DNA from: an uncultured Ruminococcus sp.
GTDB lineage: Bacteria; Bacillota; Clostridia; Oscillospirales; Ruminococcaceae
NCBI GenBank assembly: GCA_937910385.1
Contig: CALEPT010000012.1
Coordinates: forward strand, 1-31,096
Direction: 5' to 3'
Length of the DNA: 31,096 nucleotides
Both the position numbers and the translations under genes were made by a program. The notes below the pieces were generated by a model, which saw nothing but the letters and a program-made list of their open reading frames with translations, did not search any database and had not been told where the DNA came from. Below are positions 7,383 through 14,952 of this stretch, in pieces. Numbering within the stretch: position 1 is the first letter of the stretch; every line of letters begins with the position of its first letter.

Positions 7383-7411
7383 ATTCTATCATATAGCATT
7401 GAAAATTGCAA
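7383..7411 (-). promoter_or_regulatory. promoter of the Cys-rich protein gene
   Basis: The minus strand has TTGCAA (7406-7411), a 17-bp spacer and TAGAAT (7383-7388). Its -35 box lies 31 bp from the -35 box of the divergent regulator promoter. Confidence 0.65.
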
Positions 7412-7442
7412 GAAAAATTTAATTGTAATTTTAAGTGTATTA

Positions 7443-7471
7443 TTCACAAACAATATGCTGTAAAATATAAT
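7443..7471 (+). promoter_or_regulatory. promoter of the ribbon-helix-helix gene
   Basis: TTCACA (7443-7448), a 17-bp spacer and TATAAT (7466-7471), about 30 bp before the start codon. Confidence 0.7.
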
Positions 7472-7502
7472 TACAGTACTAATTACGGAAGTGAATAATA
7501 AA

Positions 7503-7679
7503 ATGTTTGAAATAAAGAAACCCTCCGCCTCAAATAAAACTATAAGAATGCCCGACACGCTCATCGAGCGCCTTGAAAAGCTCGCGGGACAGTACGACAT
7601 CTCGTTTAATCAGCTCGTAGTGCAATGCTGCGAGTACGCGCTGGAGAACCTCGGCAAAAAAGATGAAAAGAAAGACTGA
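7503..7679 (+). CDS. ribbon-helix-helix (Arc/CopG-type) DNA-binding protein
   Basis: This 58-residue protein has a short N-terminal beta strand 'NKTIRMPDTLI' followed by two helices 'IERLEKLAGQ' and 'SFNQLVVQCCEYALENL', the layout of ribbon-helix-helix dimers that insert the strand into the major groove. I chose the ATG at 7503 because GGAAGTGA sits about 9 nt before it. The in-frame GTG at 7491 would lie on top of that site. The C-terminus is a short Lys/Asp tail. No toxin gene lies next to it, so an antitoxin role is not supported. A transcriptional repressor of the divergent gene or of itself is the simpler reading. A hairpin terminator follows at once. Confidence 0.8.
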   Translation: MFEIKKPSASNKTIRMPDTLIERLEKLAGQYDISFNQLVVQCCEYALENLGKKDEKKD

Positions 7680-7680
7680 C

Positions 7681-7703
7681 GGGCGGACAATAAATGTCCG
7701 CCC
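7681..7703 (+). terminator. terminator of the ribbon-helix-helix gene
   Basis: A 9-bp perfect stem GGGCGGACA / TGTCCGCCC with a 5-nt loop starts 1 nt after the stop codon. The T-run that follows is weak (TGCTTGTT). Confidence 0.7.
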
Positions 7704-7748
7704 TGCTTGTTATCAAAACGAATATTAAGCGAAAACTTTGTGAAATTA

Positions 7749-7777
7749 TTGCAAAACCGCCGCCGCTGTGATATAAT
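7749..7777 (+). promoter_or_regulatory. promoter of the LRR gene pair
   Basis: TTGCAA (7749-7754), a 17-bp spacer and TATAAT (7772-7777), 43 bp before the start codon. Confidence 0.75.
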
Positions 7778-7819
7778 ATAAATAATTATACACCAAAAGC
7801 AACAGAGAGGGTAATAAAA

Positions 7820-10105
7820 ATGTTTGACCATAAAAAAATCGCTGCTTTTCTGGCAAGCCTGCTGATGTGCTTTTCCGCAATGGCAGCGCCTGCCGCAGCA
7901 TATTCAGAAAACGATGATGAAACGATCTCCGCCGAGACAGAGACCTCCGACGAGACTGCTGCAGACGACGCTCTTGTTACCTCGGGGATATTCTCCTACT
8001 ATGTGACCGATGACGGCTGCGCACAGATACAAGGCTGCTCCTCGACCGATACCGAGCTCGTTATCCCCGATACTATTGACGGTATCACAGTCACGGAGCT
8101 CAGCAGGACAGCCTTCGGCTCAGACCCCGATAACTGTCCGTTTGAAAAGATAAGCCTGCCTGCTTCGATAGAATATATCTCTGCCGACAATCCGTTTATG
8201 TTCTGCTCGTCGCTCAAAGAGATAACCGTTGATGAAGCAAGTGAATATTTCTGTGCCGACAGCGGCGTGCTCTATACAAAGGATATGACAAAGCTTATCT
8301 GCTATCCTCAGGCAATGGGCGGAACGAGCTTTACTATCCCCGAAGGAGTTACGGAAATAGGCTCTGCCGCACTTTACAACACGGGTCTTAGCGATATAAC
8401 CTTCCCCTCAACGCTCGAAAAGACGAATTATTTCTCTCTCGGCGGTCTCGAGGATCTCACTAAAGCAGATCTGAGCGGAACCGCTCTCACCGAAATGGGT
8501 ATCTTCACATTCAGCGGCTGTTCGTCGCTTTCCGAGGTGCTTCTGCCGGATACACTATATTCTATCGAAGGCGGAGCATTCTATAACTGCAAATCGCTTA
8601 AAGAGATAACGCTTCCCGAAAGCCTTGAATATGTCGGTCAGTATGCCTTTATGGACACCGGACTCACAAGCATTGAAATACCCGAATCCGTTACCGAGAT
8701 CGGCTACTGCGCTTTCGGATATTATACCGATGAATACGGCAGCGAAAGAGCAAGCTCAAGCTTCACCATCATCGGTCAGTACTCCTCTGCGGCTTACACA
8801 TACTGTACCGATACGGACGAAGAATACGGCTATGCCAACGAATTCACATTCATGACTCCGGAACAGGCTCAGGAACAGTCCGAGCTTCTCGCGCAGGAAC
8901 GCTTTACCGAGGGCTCTTATGAGTATGCGATAGTCGGTGACGGAGCAGTAATAACTCTATGCACATCTGCCGACAGCATTATAGATGTTCCCGCCGAGCT
9001 CGGAGGATACCCTGTTACCGCGATATACCCCATAGCCTTCAGCTCACTTAACGCGGCTGAGATAACGCTGCCGGATACCATTACCGATATCCGCACCATG
9101 GCATTCTATAACTGCGCTTATCTTCAGAGCCTTTCCCTGCCTCAGAGTGTTAAGTCCATCGGTAATAACGCATTCGACAGCTGCACGGGGCTTGAAACGA
9201 TTGATCTCGGGGGTGCGGAAACTATCGGTCTGTCAGTATTCTACGGCTGCACATCTCTCAGGAAGGTAACTATATCAGGCAGCTGCACCGAAATAACGCT
9301 CAACGGAGATGGCGACCTCCCGTTCATTGATACTCCCGCGCTGGAAGAGATAATAGTCACTGACGGAAACGGCAGCTACTCCTCCGAAAACGGAGTCCTT
9401 TACAACAAGGATAAGACTATCCTCCTCGCCTATCCTCCTGCAAAGGCTGATAAGAAATTCAAGGCTCCGTCGGGCGTGAAAGAAATAGCACAGTCGGCAT
9501 TCTATAACTGTAAGCACCTCGAAGAAGTCGATATTTCCGGCGTTACTACTATAAATACATACGCCTTTGAAGGCTGCACTTCACTCAAAAAGGTAAAGCT
9601 CTCAAAGGAGCTTACCTCTATCGGAGTTGACGCATTCTTTGACTGCACCTCTCTGAAACAGCTCAGATTCTATGACAAGGTAGATACAATAGGCGATTAC
9701 GCATTCGGATTCTATTACAACAAAGATGCCGACACCGAAAACGGCGAGGAAACAGAAGTCCTCGTTGACGGCTTCAGGGTCTATTGCAGCAAGGATTCAG
9801 ATGTCTACAAGTACGCGCAGACAATGGGAATAGAGACAGTTACAGGCACTATTGATCTATTCGGAAAAAATGTCGATATCACATTTCTGTGGATAATGGG
9901 CGGAATTCTTGTCGCCGCTGCTGCCGCACTGATCGGAGTCCTCACAGGAAAGCACATAAAAAAGAAAAAGGCCGAAAAGGAAGATGAGGAGCGCAAAAAA
10001 GCCATTGAAGAAAAACGTACAAAAAAACAAGAAGCTTCTGACGGGAAATCACACAAAATGAATGAAGGATCCCCAGAAAACGGAGAGGAAGAATACAATG
10101 AATAA
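7820..10105 (+). CDS. BspA-like leucine-rich-repeat surface protein with C-terminal membrane anchor
   Basis: This 761-residue protein has a signal peptide (about 1-28, 'MAAPAAAYSE' at the cleavage region), an acidic stretch, then many LRR_5 (Treponema/BspA type) repeats of the form 'AFYNCKSLKEITLPESLEYVG'. The repeats fall into two blocks. Each opens with a similar cap: 'FSYYVTDDGCAQIQGC' (about 53) and 'YEYAIVGDGAVITLC' (about 370). The same cap starts the repeats of the next gene, pointing to module duplication. A single membrane helix (about 690-710, 'LWIMGGILVAAAAALIG') and a very charged Lys/Glu tail of about 50 residues follow, so the repeats face outside and the tail is cytoplasmic. 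There is no LPXTG motif. BspA-like repeats usually bind proteins or surfaces; the partner here is unknown. The next gene overlaps it by 8 bp. Confidence 0.85.
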   Translation: MFDHKKIAAFLASLLMCFSAMAAPAAAYSENDDETISAETETSDETAADDALVTSGIFSYYVTDDGCAQIQGCSSTDTELVIPDTIDGITVTELSRTAFGSDPDNCPFEKISLPASIEYISADNPFMFCSSLKEITVDEASEYFCADSGVLYTKDMTKLICYPQAMGGTSFTIPEGVTEIGSAALYNTGLSDITFPSTLEKTNYFSLGGLEDLTKADLSGTALTEMGIFTFSGCSSLSEVLLPDTLYSIEGGAFYNCKSLKEITLPESLEYVGQYAFMDTGLTSIEIPESVTEIGYCAFGYYTDEYGSERASSSFTIIGQYSSAAYTYCTDTDEEYGYANEFTFMTPEQAQEQSELLAQERFTEGSYEYAIVGDGAVITLCTSADSIIDVPAELGGYPVTAIYPIAFSSLNAAEITLPDTITDIRTMAFYNCAYLQSLSLPQSVKSIGNNAFDSCTGLETIDLGGAETIGLSVFYGCTSLRKVTISGSCTEITLNGDGDLPFIDTPALEEIIVTDGNGSYSSENGVLYNKDKTILLAYPPAKADKKFKAPSGVKEIAQSAFYNCKHLEEVDISGVTTINTYAFEGCTSLKKVKLSKELTSIGVDAFFDCTSLKQLRFYDKVDTIGDYAFGFYYNKDADTENGEETEVLVDGFRVYCSKDSDVYKYAQTMGIETVTGTIDLFGKNVDITFLWIMGGILVAAAAALIGVLTGKHIKKKKAEKEDEERKKAIEEKRTKKQEASDGKSHKMNEGSPENGEEEYNE

Positions 10106-11546
10106 TAATTTCAGACGTATCATATCGACAGCGGCTGCCTCGCTGCTCTCAGTATCACTGCTTTCGGCTTTCCCTTCATTTGCAGATGACCTCACGGGAG
10201 CAAGCGACGAGCTTACGGACGGTATGTTTACCTATGAGCTCCTTGATGACGGAACGTATACTATTATTGGTTATTCTGCTTCATATATAACCGAGATCCC
10301 TTCCACAAGAAACGGTCACGCCGTTACTGCAATAAGCGACAGTGCATTCTTTGGCTGCTCAGCGTTCACGGATATCGTTATCCCCGATAGCATAAGATCA
10401 ATAGGCGTAGGGGCTTTCTGCGGCTGCACCTCTCTCTCCAGCGTGACTTTGCCCAAAAATCTTGAATATCTCGGCGAAAATGCTTTTGCCAGCTGCAGCG
10501 CGCTGACAAGCGTTACTATCCAGCCGGGACTTACCGAAATACCCGATTATACCTTCCTTCAATGCGATCATCTGACAAGCATAGAGCTCCCCGATACAAT
10601 AGAAAAGATCGGTACTGCCGCCTTTTACGAATGCACAAGCCTTGAAGAATTCAATGTCCCCGCCTCTCTCAGCGAGGTAGGCGAGCTCGCCTTCGGAGAG
10701 TGGTTCTCAATAAAGGACATAAGCGCCGAAAACTGTACCAACTTTACCGCTGAAGACGGTATCCTGTACAACAAGGACAAGACCGAAATATACCGTGCCT
10801 CAGCATTCCTTACGGGCGATGTATATATCGACGATAAGGTAACGACTATAAAATCAGGTGCTTTCTCAGCCTGCTCTACTATCGAGAACCTATTTCTGCC
10901 GGGTTCACTTACTACTATCGAAACAGGTGCATTCAGCTACTGCCCCGGATTAAAGAAGATAGACTTCTCCGAGGGGCTTGAGTATATCGGAGAGGGAGCT
11001 TTTATGTTCGATTCCTCGATCACTTCTCTGTCGCTCCCCACTACTGCCGCTGAGATAGGCGTTCAGGCATTTGCCTACTGTGAGGCTCTTGAAAAGATAA
11101 TACTCCCCGAAGGAGTTCAGACTATCGGCGCAGACGCTTTCCTCTACTGCAACGCCCTCAAAAGAGTAAGCATTCCCAAGAGTGTCACATCTATCGGCGA
11201 AGCAGCATTCGGATATACAGTTGAAAACTCGGAAAGAGCCCTCCTGAACGATTTCAGCATGAGCGTGTTCTCGGGATCGGTAGGAGAAAAGTATGCAAGA
11301 TCAAACGGCATCGAATACTCCACGGTGGATAAGAATCTGAAAAAGGTCGCATTCATCATTGCTGCGGCAGCTATAGTTATCGCAGCTATAGTATTTGCCT
11401 CAGTACTCATGTCGCGAAGCAGAAAAACAGCTCCCGCAGGAGCTAAAAAGGCTAAGAAGGAAGCCGAGGAAAAAGCTTTCGAGGAGAGCTACAAAAAGAT
11501 ACTCGGGGACGACGAGGACGGCTCCAAAGAGAATACCAAAGAATAA
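10098..11546 (+). CDS. second BspA-like leucine-rich-repeat membrane-anchored protein
   Basis: This 482-residue paralogue of the preceding protein starts at the ATG at 10098, 9 nt after GGAGAGG. The start overlaps the end of the upstream gene by 8 bp, so the two are translationally coupled. It has a signal peptide (about 1-28, 'LLSAFPSFADD'), one cap 'FTYELLDDGTYTIIGY' and a single block of LRR_5 repeats such as 'AFYECTSLEEFNVPASLSEVG'. A membrane helix (about 415-435, 'VAFIIAAAAIVIAAIVF') and a Lys/Glu-rich cytoplasmic tail of about 45 residues end it. The shared topology and coupling suggest that the two proteins work as a pair or complex at the cell surface. What they bind is not shown. 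A bidirectional terminator follows. Confidence 0.85.
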   Translation: MNNNFRRIISTAAASLLSVSLLSAFPSFADDLTGASDELTDGMFTYELLDDGTYTIIGYSASYITEIPSTRNGHAVTAISDSAFFGCSAFTDIVIPDSIRSIGVGAFCGCTSLSSVTLPKNLEYLGENAFASCSALTSVTIQPGLTEIPDYTFLQCDHLTSIELPDTIEKIGTAAFYECTSLEEFNVPASLSEVGELAFGEWFSIKDISAENCTNFTAEDGILYNKDKTEIYRASAFLTGDVYIDDKVTTIKSGAFSACSTIENLFLPGSLTTIETGAFSYCPGLKKIDFSEGLEYIGEGAFMFDSSITSLSLPTTAAEIGVQAFAYCEALEKIILPEGVQTIGADAFLYCNALKRVSIPKSVTSIGEAAFGYTVENSERALLNDFSMSVFSGSVGEKYARSNGIEYSTVDKNLKKVAFIIAAAAIVIAAIVFASVLMSRSRKTAPAGAKKAKKEAEEKAFEESYKKILGDDEDGSKENTKE

Positions 11547-11549
11547 AAA

Positions 11550-11575
11550 CAAGGGGTGCATGACAGCACCCCTTG
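11550..11575. terminator. bidirectional terminator between convergent genes
   Basis: A 10-bp stem CAAGGGGTGC / GCACCCCTTG with a 6-nt loop lies between the LRR pair and the convergent dockerin-repeat gene. Confidence 0.8.
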
Positions 11576-11588
11576 ATCTATTTATCTG

Positions 11589-12764
11589 CTACTGAACCGA
11601 GTTTTTCGCGTATTGCGTCAGAAGAGCAGAAGCGTCGCGTGCGTCAACGACTCCGTTGCCGTCGTAGTCGCCGAGAACATCTGCCATGAACCGCTCTATT
11701 GTAATATTATCTACATATCCGACCGCAGCACTCTGTTGTGAATAATACGTCAGAACGACAGAAGCGTCCCTCGCGTCGATAACTCCGTCGCAGTTTACAT
11801 CGCCCGTATCATTGTTATCGTTTATATACTTCAACAGAACAGAAGCGTCAGCGCCGTCTATCAGGTCGTCTTCATAAATGTCCCCGAGAGTATCAACGGC
11901 AGCAATTATATCATCTGTGAGTGCATACTTCTCTGCGACAGCCGCTTTGGAATCTTCATGATCAACAGCAAGCTGAATAAAGCGTCCATATATATAGTAG
12001 ACATCTTCGCCGTTTACAAGACCGTCATTGTTTACATCGCATGACCTAATTTTATCCTCGGATATATTAACTGATGTAGTAGTTGTAGTTGTAGTTGATG
12101 AGAGCGGTAAATTACTTGTTGTTGTTGTTGTAGTTTCAACAGTTTTTCTTATCCAAACAGACAGCTCTGCCTGACAAAGAGTATAAGGAACCACAAAGCT
12201 ATCCGAAGTATTAACAGCCGTCCATCTGTTGAGAATGGGAACTAAATCAATTGAACCGTCATATTCATAGCCCTCGGGCATATCAATATCCACTCTAAAA
12301 GAATAGGCCTTATGCTTGACATCCATGTAAAGCGTTGCAGTGTATACATAATCTCCTTTTTCCGAAGACGTTAAGTTATAATATGTAATTTCGGGTTCAC
12401 TCAAATTGGCTTGCCTTTGCACTGTAAGCTGAAAGTCCAGATCGGAGACCGGCTGCATTGTATCGGAATCGTTGAAGTAGATCGTAAGTTCAAGCGGAAG
12501 CTCATAAGGCTCAAACGCTTCCGTAGTAGTAGTTTGTGTCTGTGAAGATGTAACTGTAGTATATGTTGTAGTTATAGGATAGTCAGGTGCAGTTGTCGTA
12601 ATGATAAAAGAAAAGTCATCTTTGACGTTTCCGTTCATCACATATTCAATTGGTGAAATGATACTGTCTGCTGCGTCTACATTTTTTATTTCTATCGGTT
12701 TTGTAAAGGGTATTATCCCAATATACGCCGAAAGAAGAAATGATATCACACGCTTCATATTCAT
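11589..12764 (-). CDS. secreted protein with repeated dockerin-like Ca-binding segments
   Basis: This 391-residue protein has a signal peptide (about 1-32), a Thr-rich linker, a beta-sandwich-like middle (about 95-210, no recognised enzyme motif), a second Thr-rich linker (about 212-235), and a C-terminal third with four dockerin-type half repeats. These are 'CDVNNDGLVNGEDVYYIYG', 'LGDIYEDDLIDGADASVLL', 'TGDVNCDGVIDARDASVVL' and 'LGDYDGNGVVDARDASALL'. A normal dockerin has two such EF-hand-like halves, so this looks like two dockerins in series or an extended one; the second half lacks the usual DxNxDG. Dockerins bind scaffoldin cohesins, so this is probably a cellulosome-linked structural or binding protein. 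The start ATG follows AAAGGAGGAA. The promoter has an AT-repeat spacer that could make expression switchable. Confidence 0.8.
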   Translation of the reverse strand: MNMKRVISFLLSAYIGIIPFTKPIEIKNVDAADSIISPIEYVMNGNVKDDFSFIITTTAPDYPITTTYTTVTSSQTQTTTTEAFEPYELPLELTIYFNDSDTMQPVSDLDFQLTVQRQANLSEPEITYYNLTSSEKGDYVYTATLYMDVKHKAYSFRVDIDMPEGYEYDGSIDLVPILNRWTAVNTSDSFVVPYTLCQAELSVWIRKTVETTTTTTSNLPLSSTTTTTTTSVNISEDKIRSCDVNNDGLVNGEDVYYIYGRFIQLAVDHEDSKAAVAEKYALTDDIIAAVDTLGDIYEDDLIDGADASVLLKYINDNNDTGDVNCDGVIDARDASVVLTYYSQQSAAVGYVDNITIERFMADVLGDYDGNGVVDARDASALLTQYAKNSVQ

Positions 12765-12866
12765 AAAAATTCCTCCTTTTAGATTTGTGTTTTCATGTTT
12801 TTATTTTTATAACTTTTGAGGTATAAAGTACGGTACATATGCCTCTCAGAACCGATACCTTACCTT

Positions 12867-12895
12867 ATTATAATTATATATATATATATTGTCAA
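12867..12895 (-). promoter_or_regulatory. promoter of the dockerin-repeat gene with (AT)n spacer
   Basis: The minus strand has TTGACA (12890-12895), then a 17-bp spacer ATATATATATATATAAT, then TATAAT (12867-12872). Both boxes are consensus, and the spacer is a dinucleotide repeat. Confidence 0.8.
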
Positions 12896-12922
12896 GAACT
12901 GTAGGAAAATTTTGTAGGAATA

Positions 12923-12965
12923 CACAAAAAGCTCCACTTGAAATTGTGGAGCTTTCTTGGTATAT
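12923..12965 (-). terminator. terminator, copy A of a 43-bp direct repeat
   Basis: A 10-bp stem AAAGCTCCAC / GTGGAGCTTT (12928-12937 with 12946-12955), followed on the minus strand by the T-run TTTTTGTG. The whole 43 bp recurs exactly at 14440-14482. It terminates the lipoprotein gene, whose TGA stop overlaps the repeat edge. Confidence 0.85.
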
Positions 12966-13660
12966 CATTCCGTGCGTAAAAACTCTTCCGGATCCAAATC
13001 AGAACCGGGTGCATAGATAATATCATTTACTGTATCCGGCGTTATTAAATTATACCCTTGATTCAATTCATCAAAAGTCATATTTCCTGAATATTCATCT
13101 CCATAAAAGGTTATAACTGTATTATCCTCATACATTCCATAGCAATTAGTTCCCGTCGAAAACATGACCATATCGCCTTTTTCAAAAACTGTATTTAATT
13201 TTTCAGCAATAAATCTTGAGCCCGTATAAGAAGAAAGATCGGGTTCGCCGTAGCGACAATTAATAGAAATAAACCCCACATACTGTCCGTCATTGACTAT
13301 CGGCACATACCATACATTCCTTGCTATTATCTCTTTGCCCTCTAAGCTTATATCCGCAAATTTAAAAGGTCGTGCTGCAAAGAGCTCTTCATACGGTCCA
13401 CCCTTTATGTTAAGCGGATTCACCGGATCCGTAAAATCGCTTAAAAATGATCTGAATATACTGCTTTCAACCAACGGCATATAATCTACTTCTTCGGTAT
13501 AATCATTTTTATAAGCTTCAACAAGCTCCTCATCTGTTTCGTATATCTCCCAGCCTGTATATCGCACACTTGATGAACTATCATTATCCTTCTTGCCGCA
13601 CGCGGTAAATAATGAAGATGAGAGAGCCAATGCACACATCACAAATAAAAACCTTTTCAT
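12965..13660 (-). CDS. predicted lipoprotein of unknown function
   Basis: This 231-residue protein has a signal sequence ending in a lipobox-like 'SSLFTACGKK' (Cys 21; Phe at -3 is unusual), then a Ser/Asp spacer and a globular domain of about 190 residues with no family I recognise. Readable segments include 'GQYVGFISINCRYGEPDLSS' and 'GDMVMFSTGTNCYGMYEDNT', which suggest a beta-rich extracytoplasmic fold. It lies 21 bp downstream of the papain-like peptidase gene on the same strand, so the two form an operon. It might be a substrate, inhibitor or partner of the peptidase, but the sequence does not prove this. The gene ends in a terminator that is a copy of the one behind nifU. Confidence 0.7.
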   Translation of the reverse strand: MKRFLFVMCALALSSSLFTACGKKDNDSSSSVRYTGWEIYETDEELVEAYKNDYTEEVDYMPLVESSIFRSFLSDFTDPVNPLNIKGGPYEELFAARPFKFADISLEGKEIIARNVWYVPIVNDGQYVGFISINCRYGEPDLSSYTGSRFIAEKLNTVFEKGDMVMFSTGTNCYGMYEDNTVITFYGDEYSGNMTFDELNQGYNLITPDTVNDIIYAPGSDLDPEEFLRTE

Positions 13661-13681
13661 CTCATTAGACCTCCCGTTTCT

Positions 13682-14305
13682 TTATTCAAGAGTTATAGAA
13701 GCATTCCAAATATATGTTTTTGTTTCAGAAGCATTCGTAAATTCATGCACATTTAAGGATATTGAATAACTATGGCTATATTCAAGTCCTGTCTGAGGAT
13801 TCATATAGTATATTCTATATACGTTATTGTCAAACGTTCCTTTTTTATATCCCATCAGCGCAACCATATGTCCGCCGCCATCACTGCTCACGCCCCCAAT
13901 GCAAACCGGCAGATCATCATCTATCTGATCCATAATCTCGCCATTATGAAGCTGACTTGCATGCCACTGAACATCATAGCCCGAAAACATATAATCTGCT
14001 ACTCGGTATGTTTCATATAATGTAGCTCCATTACCGGTATAATGATATCCGTTTGCAGCATAAAAATAACCTATAACCTGTTCTGTCATAGCAAGATTCA
14101 AGCCCTTGTAAAGTCCCATAGAATAAAGCGTACTTGCCCAACAGTTCGGACCATGCTGGATAACCCCCGGATAATTTGGGAGCTTGACAGTCTCAAAATT
14201 ACTTGCCGAGACAAATGACGCACTAATTACCGAAACACTTATAATACTTGCTAAAGCGGCAGATATCGTTCTTTTAACAGATCTGCGGATTTTTAAACCC
14301 TTCAT
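13682..14305 (-). CDS. secreted papain-like cysteine peptidase (C39/C70-like)
   Basis: This 207-residue protein starts at the ATG at 14305, which has AAAGGGG at good spacing; an upstream in-frame TTG is less likely. It has a signal peptide (about 1-35, cleavage near 'FVSASN'). The catalytic layout of a papain-like fold is visible: Gln 50 and Cys 55 in 'QHGPNCWAS', His 146 in 'DGGGHMVALMGY' and Asn 169 in 'YYMNPQTG'. There is no ATP-binding or membrane part as in bacteriocin exporters, so it should act outside the cell as a peptidase. The mature protein is almost only the catalytic domain, and no separate pro-region is evident. It has its own promoter and is cotranscribed with the lipoprotein gene. 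Confidence 0.8.
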   Translation of the reverse strand: MKGLKIRRSVKRTISAALASIISVSVISASFVSASNFETVKLPNYPGVIQHGPNCWASTLYSMGLYKGLNLAMTEQVIGYFYAANGYHYTGNGATLYETYRVADYMFSGYDVQWHASQLHNGEIMDQIDDDLPVCIGGVSSDGGGHMVALMGYKKGTFDNNVYRIYYMNPQTGLEYSHSYSISLNVHEFTNASETKTYIWNASITLE

Positions 14306-14383
14306 TTTAATTACCCCTTTCAAAAGTCAGGAAAAGTAGTTTGTAAACGAATGGCGCGCCATATATCCATATATGTTGATTAT

Positions 14384-14412
14384 ATCATATACCCATTGCC
14401 AAGAAATGTCAA
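14384..14412 (-). promoter_or_regulatory. promoter of the peptidase-lipoprotein operon
   Basis: The minus strand has TTGACA (14407-14412), a 17-bp spacer and TATGAT (14384-14389). About 20 bp downstream of the expected start of transcription lies the 12-bp palindrome ATGGCGCGCCAT (14351-14362), a possible operator. Confidence 0.75.
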
Positions 14413-14439
14413 TGGTTTTCAAGAAAATTTGTCGAATCC

Positions 14440-14482
14440 CACAAAAAGCTCCACTTGAAATTGTGGAGCTTTCTTGGTATAT
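14440..14482 (-). terminator. terminator of nifU, copy B of the 43-bp direct repeat
   Basis: The same stem-loop and flanks as at 12923-12965, identical over 43 bp. Five more bases match after one mismatch that changes TGA to TAA in the overlapping stop codons. Confidence 0.85.
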
Positions 14483-14898
14483 TATTCCTCGGGTTCTTTG
14501 ATCTCGCCTACTATCGGCAGCGGGTCAATGCCCTGCCTTGTGTAGTAGTCCGAAAGTGCCGAGCGAACCGCCTGTTCCGCAAGAACAGAGCAGTGTATCT
14601 TCACGGCGGGAAGTCCGTCAAGAGCCTCAACAACAGCGTCATTCGTGAGCTTTAGCGCGTCCTCAATAGACTGTCCCTTAATCAGCTCGGTAGCCATAGA
14701 CGAGGTCGCGATAGCAGCTCCGCAGCCGAAGGTCTTGAACTTTGCGTCCGTAATGATACCGTTATCTATTTTCAGATACATCTTCATTATATCGCCGCAC
14801 TTGGCGTTGCCTATCTCGCCTACGCCGTCGGCATTCTCTATCTCGCCTACGTTTCTCGGATTTGAGAAATGATCGAGAACCTTTTCACTGTACATCAT
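14482..14898 (-). CDS. nifU: Fe-S cluster assembly scaffold (IscU/NifU N-terminal type)
   Basis: This 138-residue scaffold protein has the three conserved cluster-ligand cysteines in place: Cys 34 ('NAKCGD'), Cys 59 ('FGCGAA') and Cys 103 ('IHCSVLAE'), plus the Asp 36 after the first Cys. The N-terminal 'VLDHFSNPRNVGEI' is typical. It receives sulfur from the cysteine desulfurase encoded directly upstream and builds 2Fe-2S clusters for transfer to client proteins. AAAGGAG precedes the first of two adjacent ATGs. It lies 54 bp downstream of nifS, last in a rnhA-nifS-nifU operon. It has the single-domain form, not the longer NifU with ferredoxin and Nfu domains. Confidence 0.95.
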   Translation of the reverse strand: MMYSEKVLDHFSNPRNVGEIENADGVGEIGNAKCGDIMKMYLKIDNGIITDAKFKTFGCGAAIATSSMATELIKGQSIEDALKLTNDAVVEALDGLPAVKIHCSVLAEQAVRSALSDYYTRQGIDPLPIVGEIKEPEE

Positions 14899-14952
14899 AA
14901 TTAAATATCTCCTTTATATGGATTATAATTCTTGATTCCTGATAATTAATTC

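Noticed and set aside
7503..7679. Antitoxin of a toxin-antitoxin pair
   Set aside because: No small toxin-like gene follows; a terminator comes directly after the stop codon.
10062..10097. Longer N-terminus for the second LRR protein (start at 10062)
   Set aside because: It would put 12 charged residues before the signal peptide. The ATG at 10098 has a good ribosome site and leads directly into the signal peptide.
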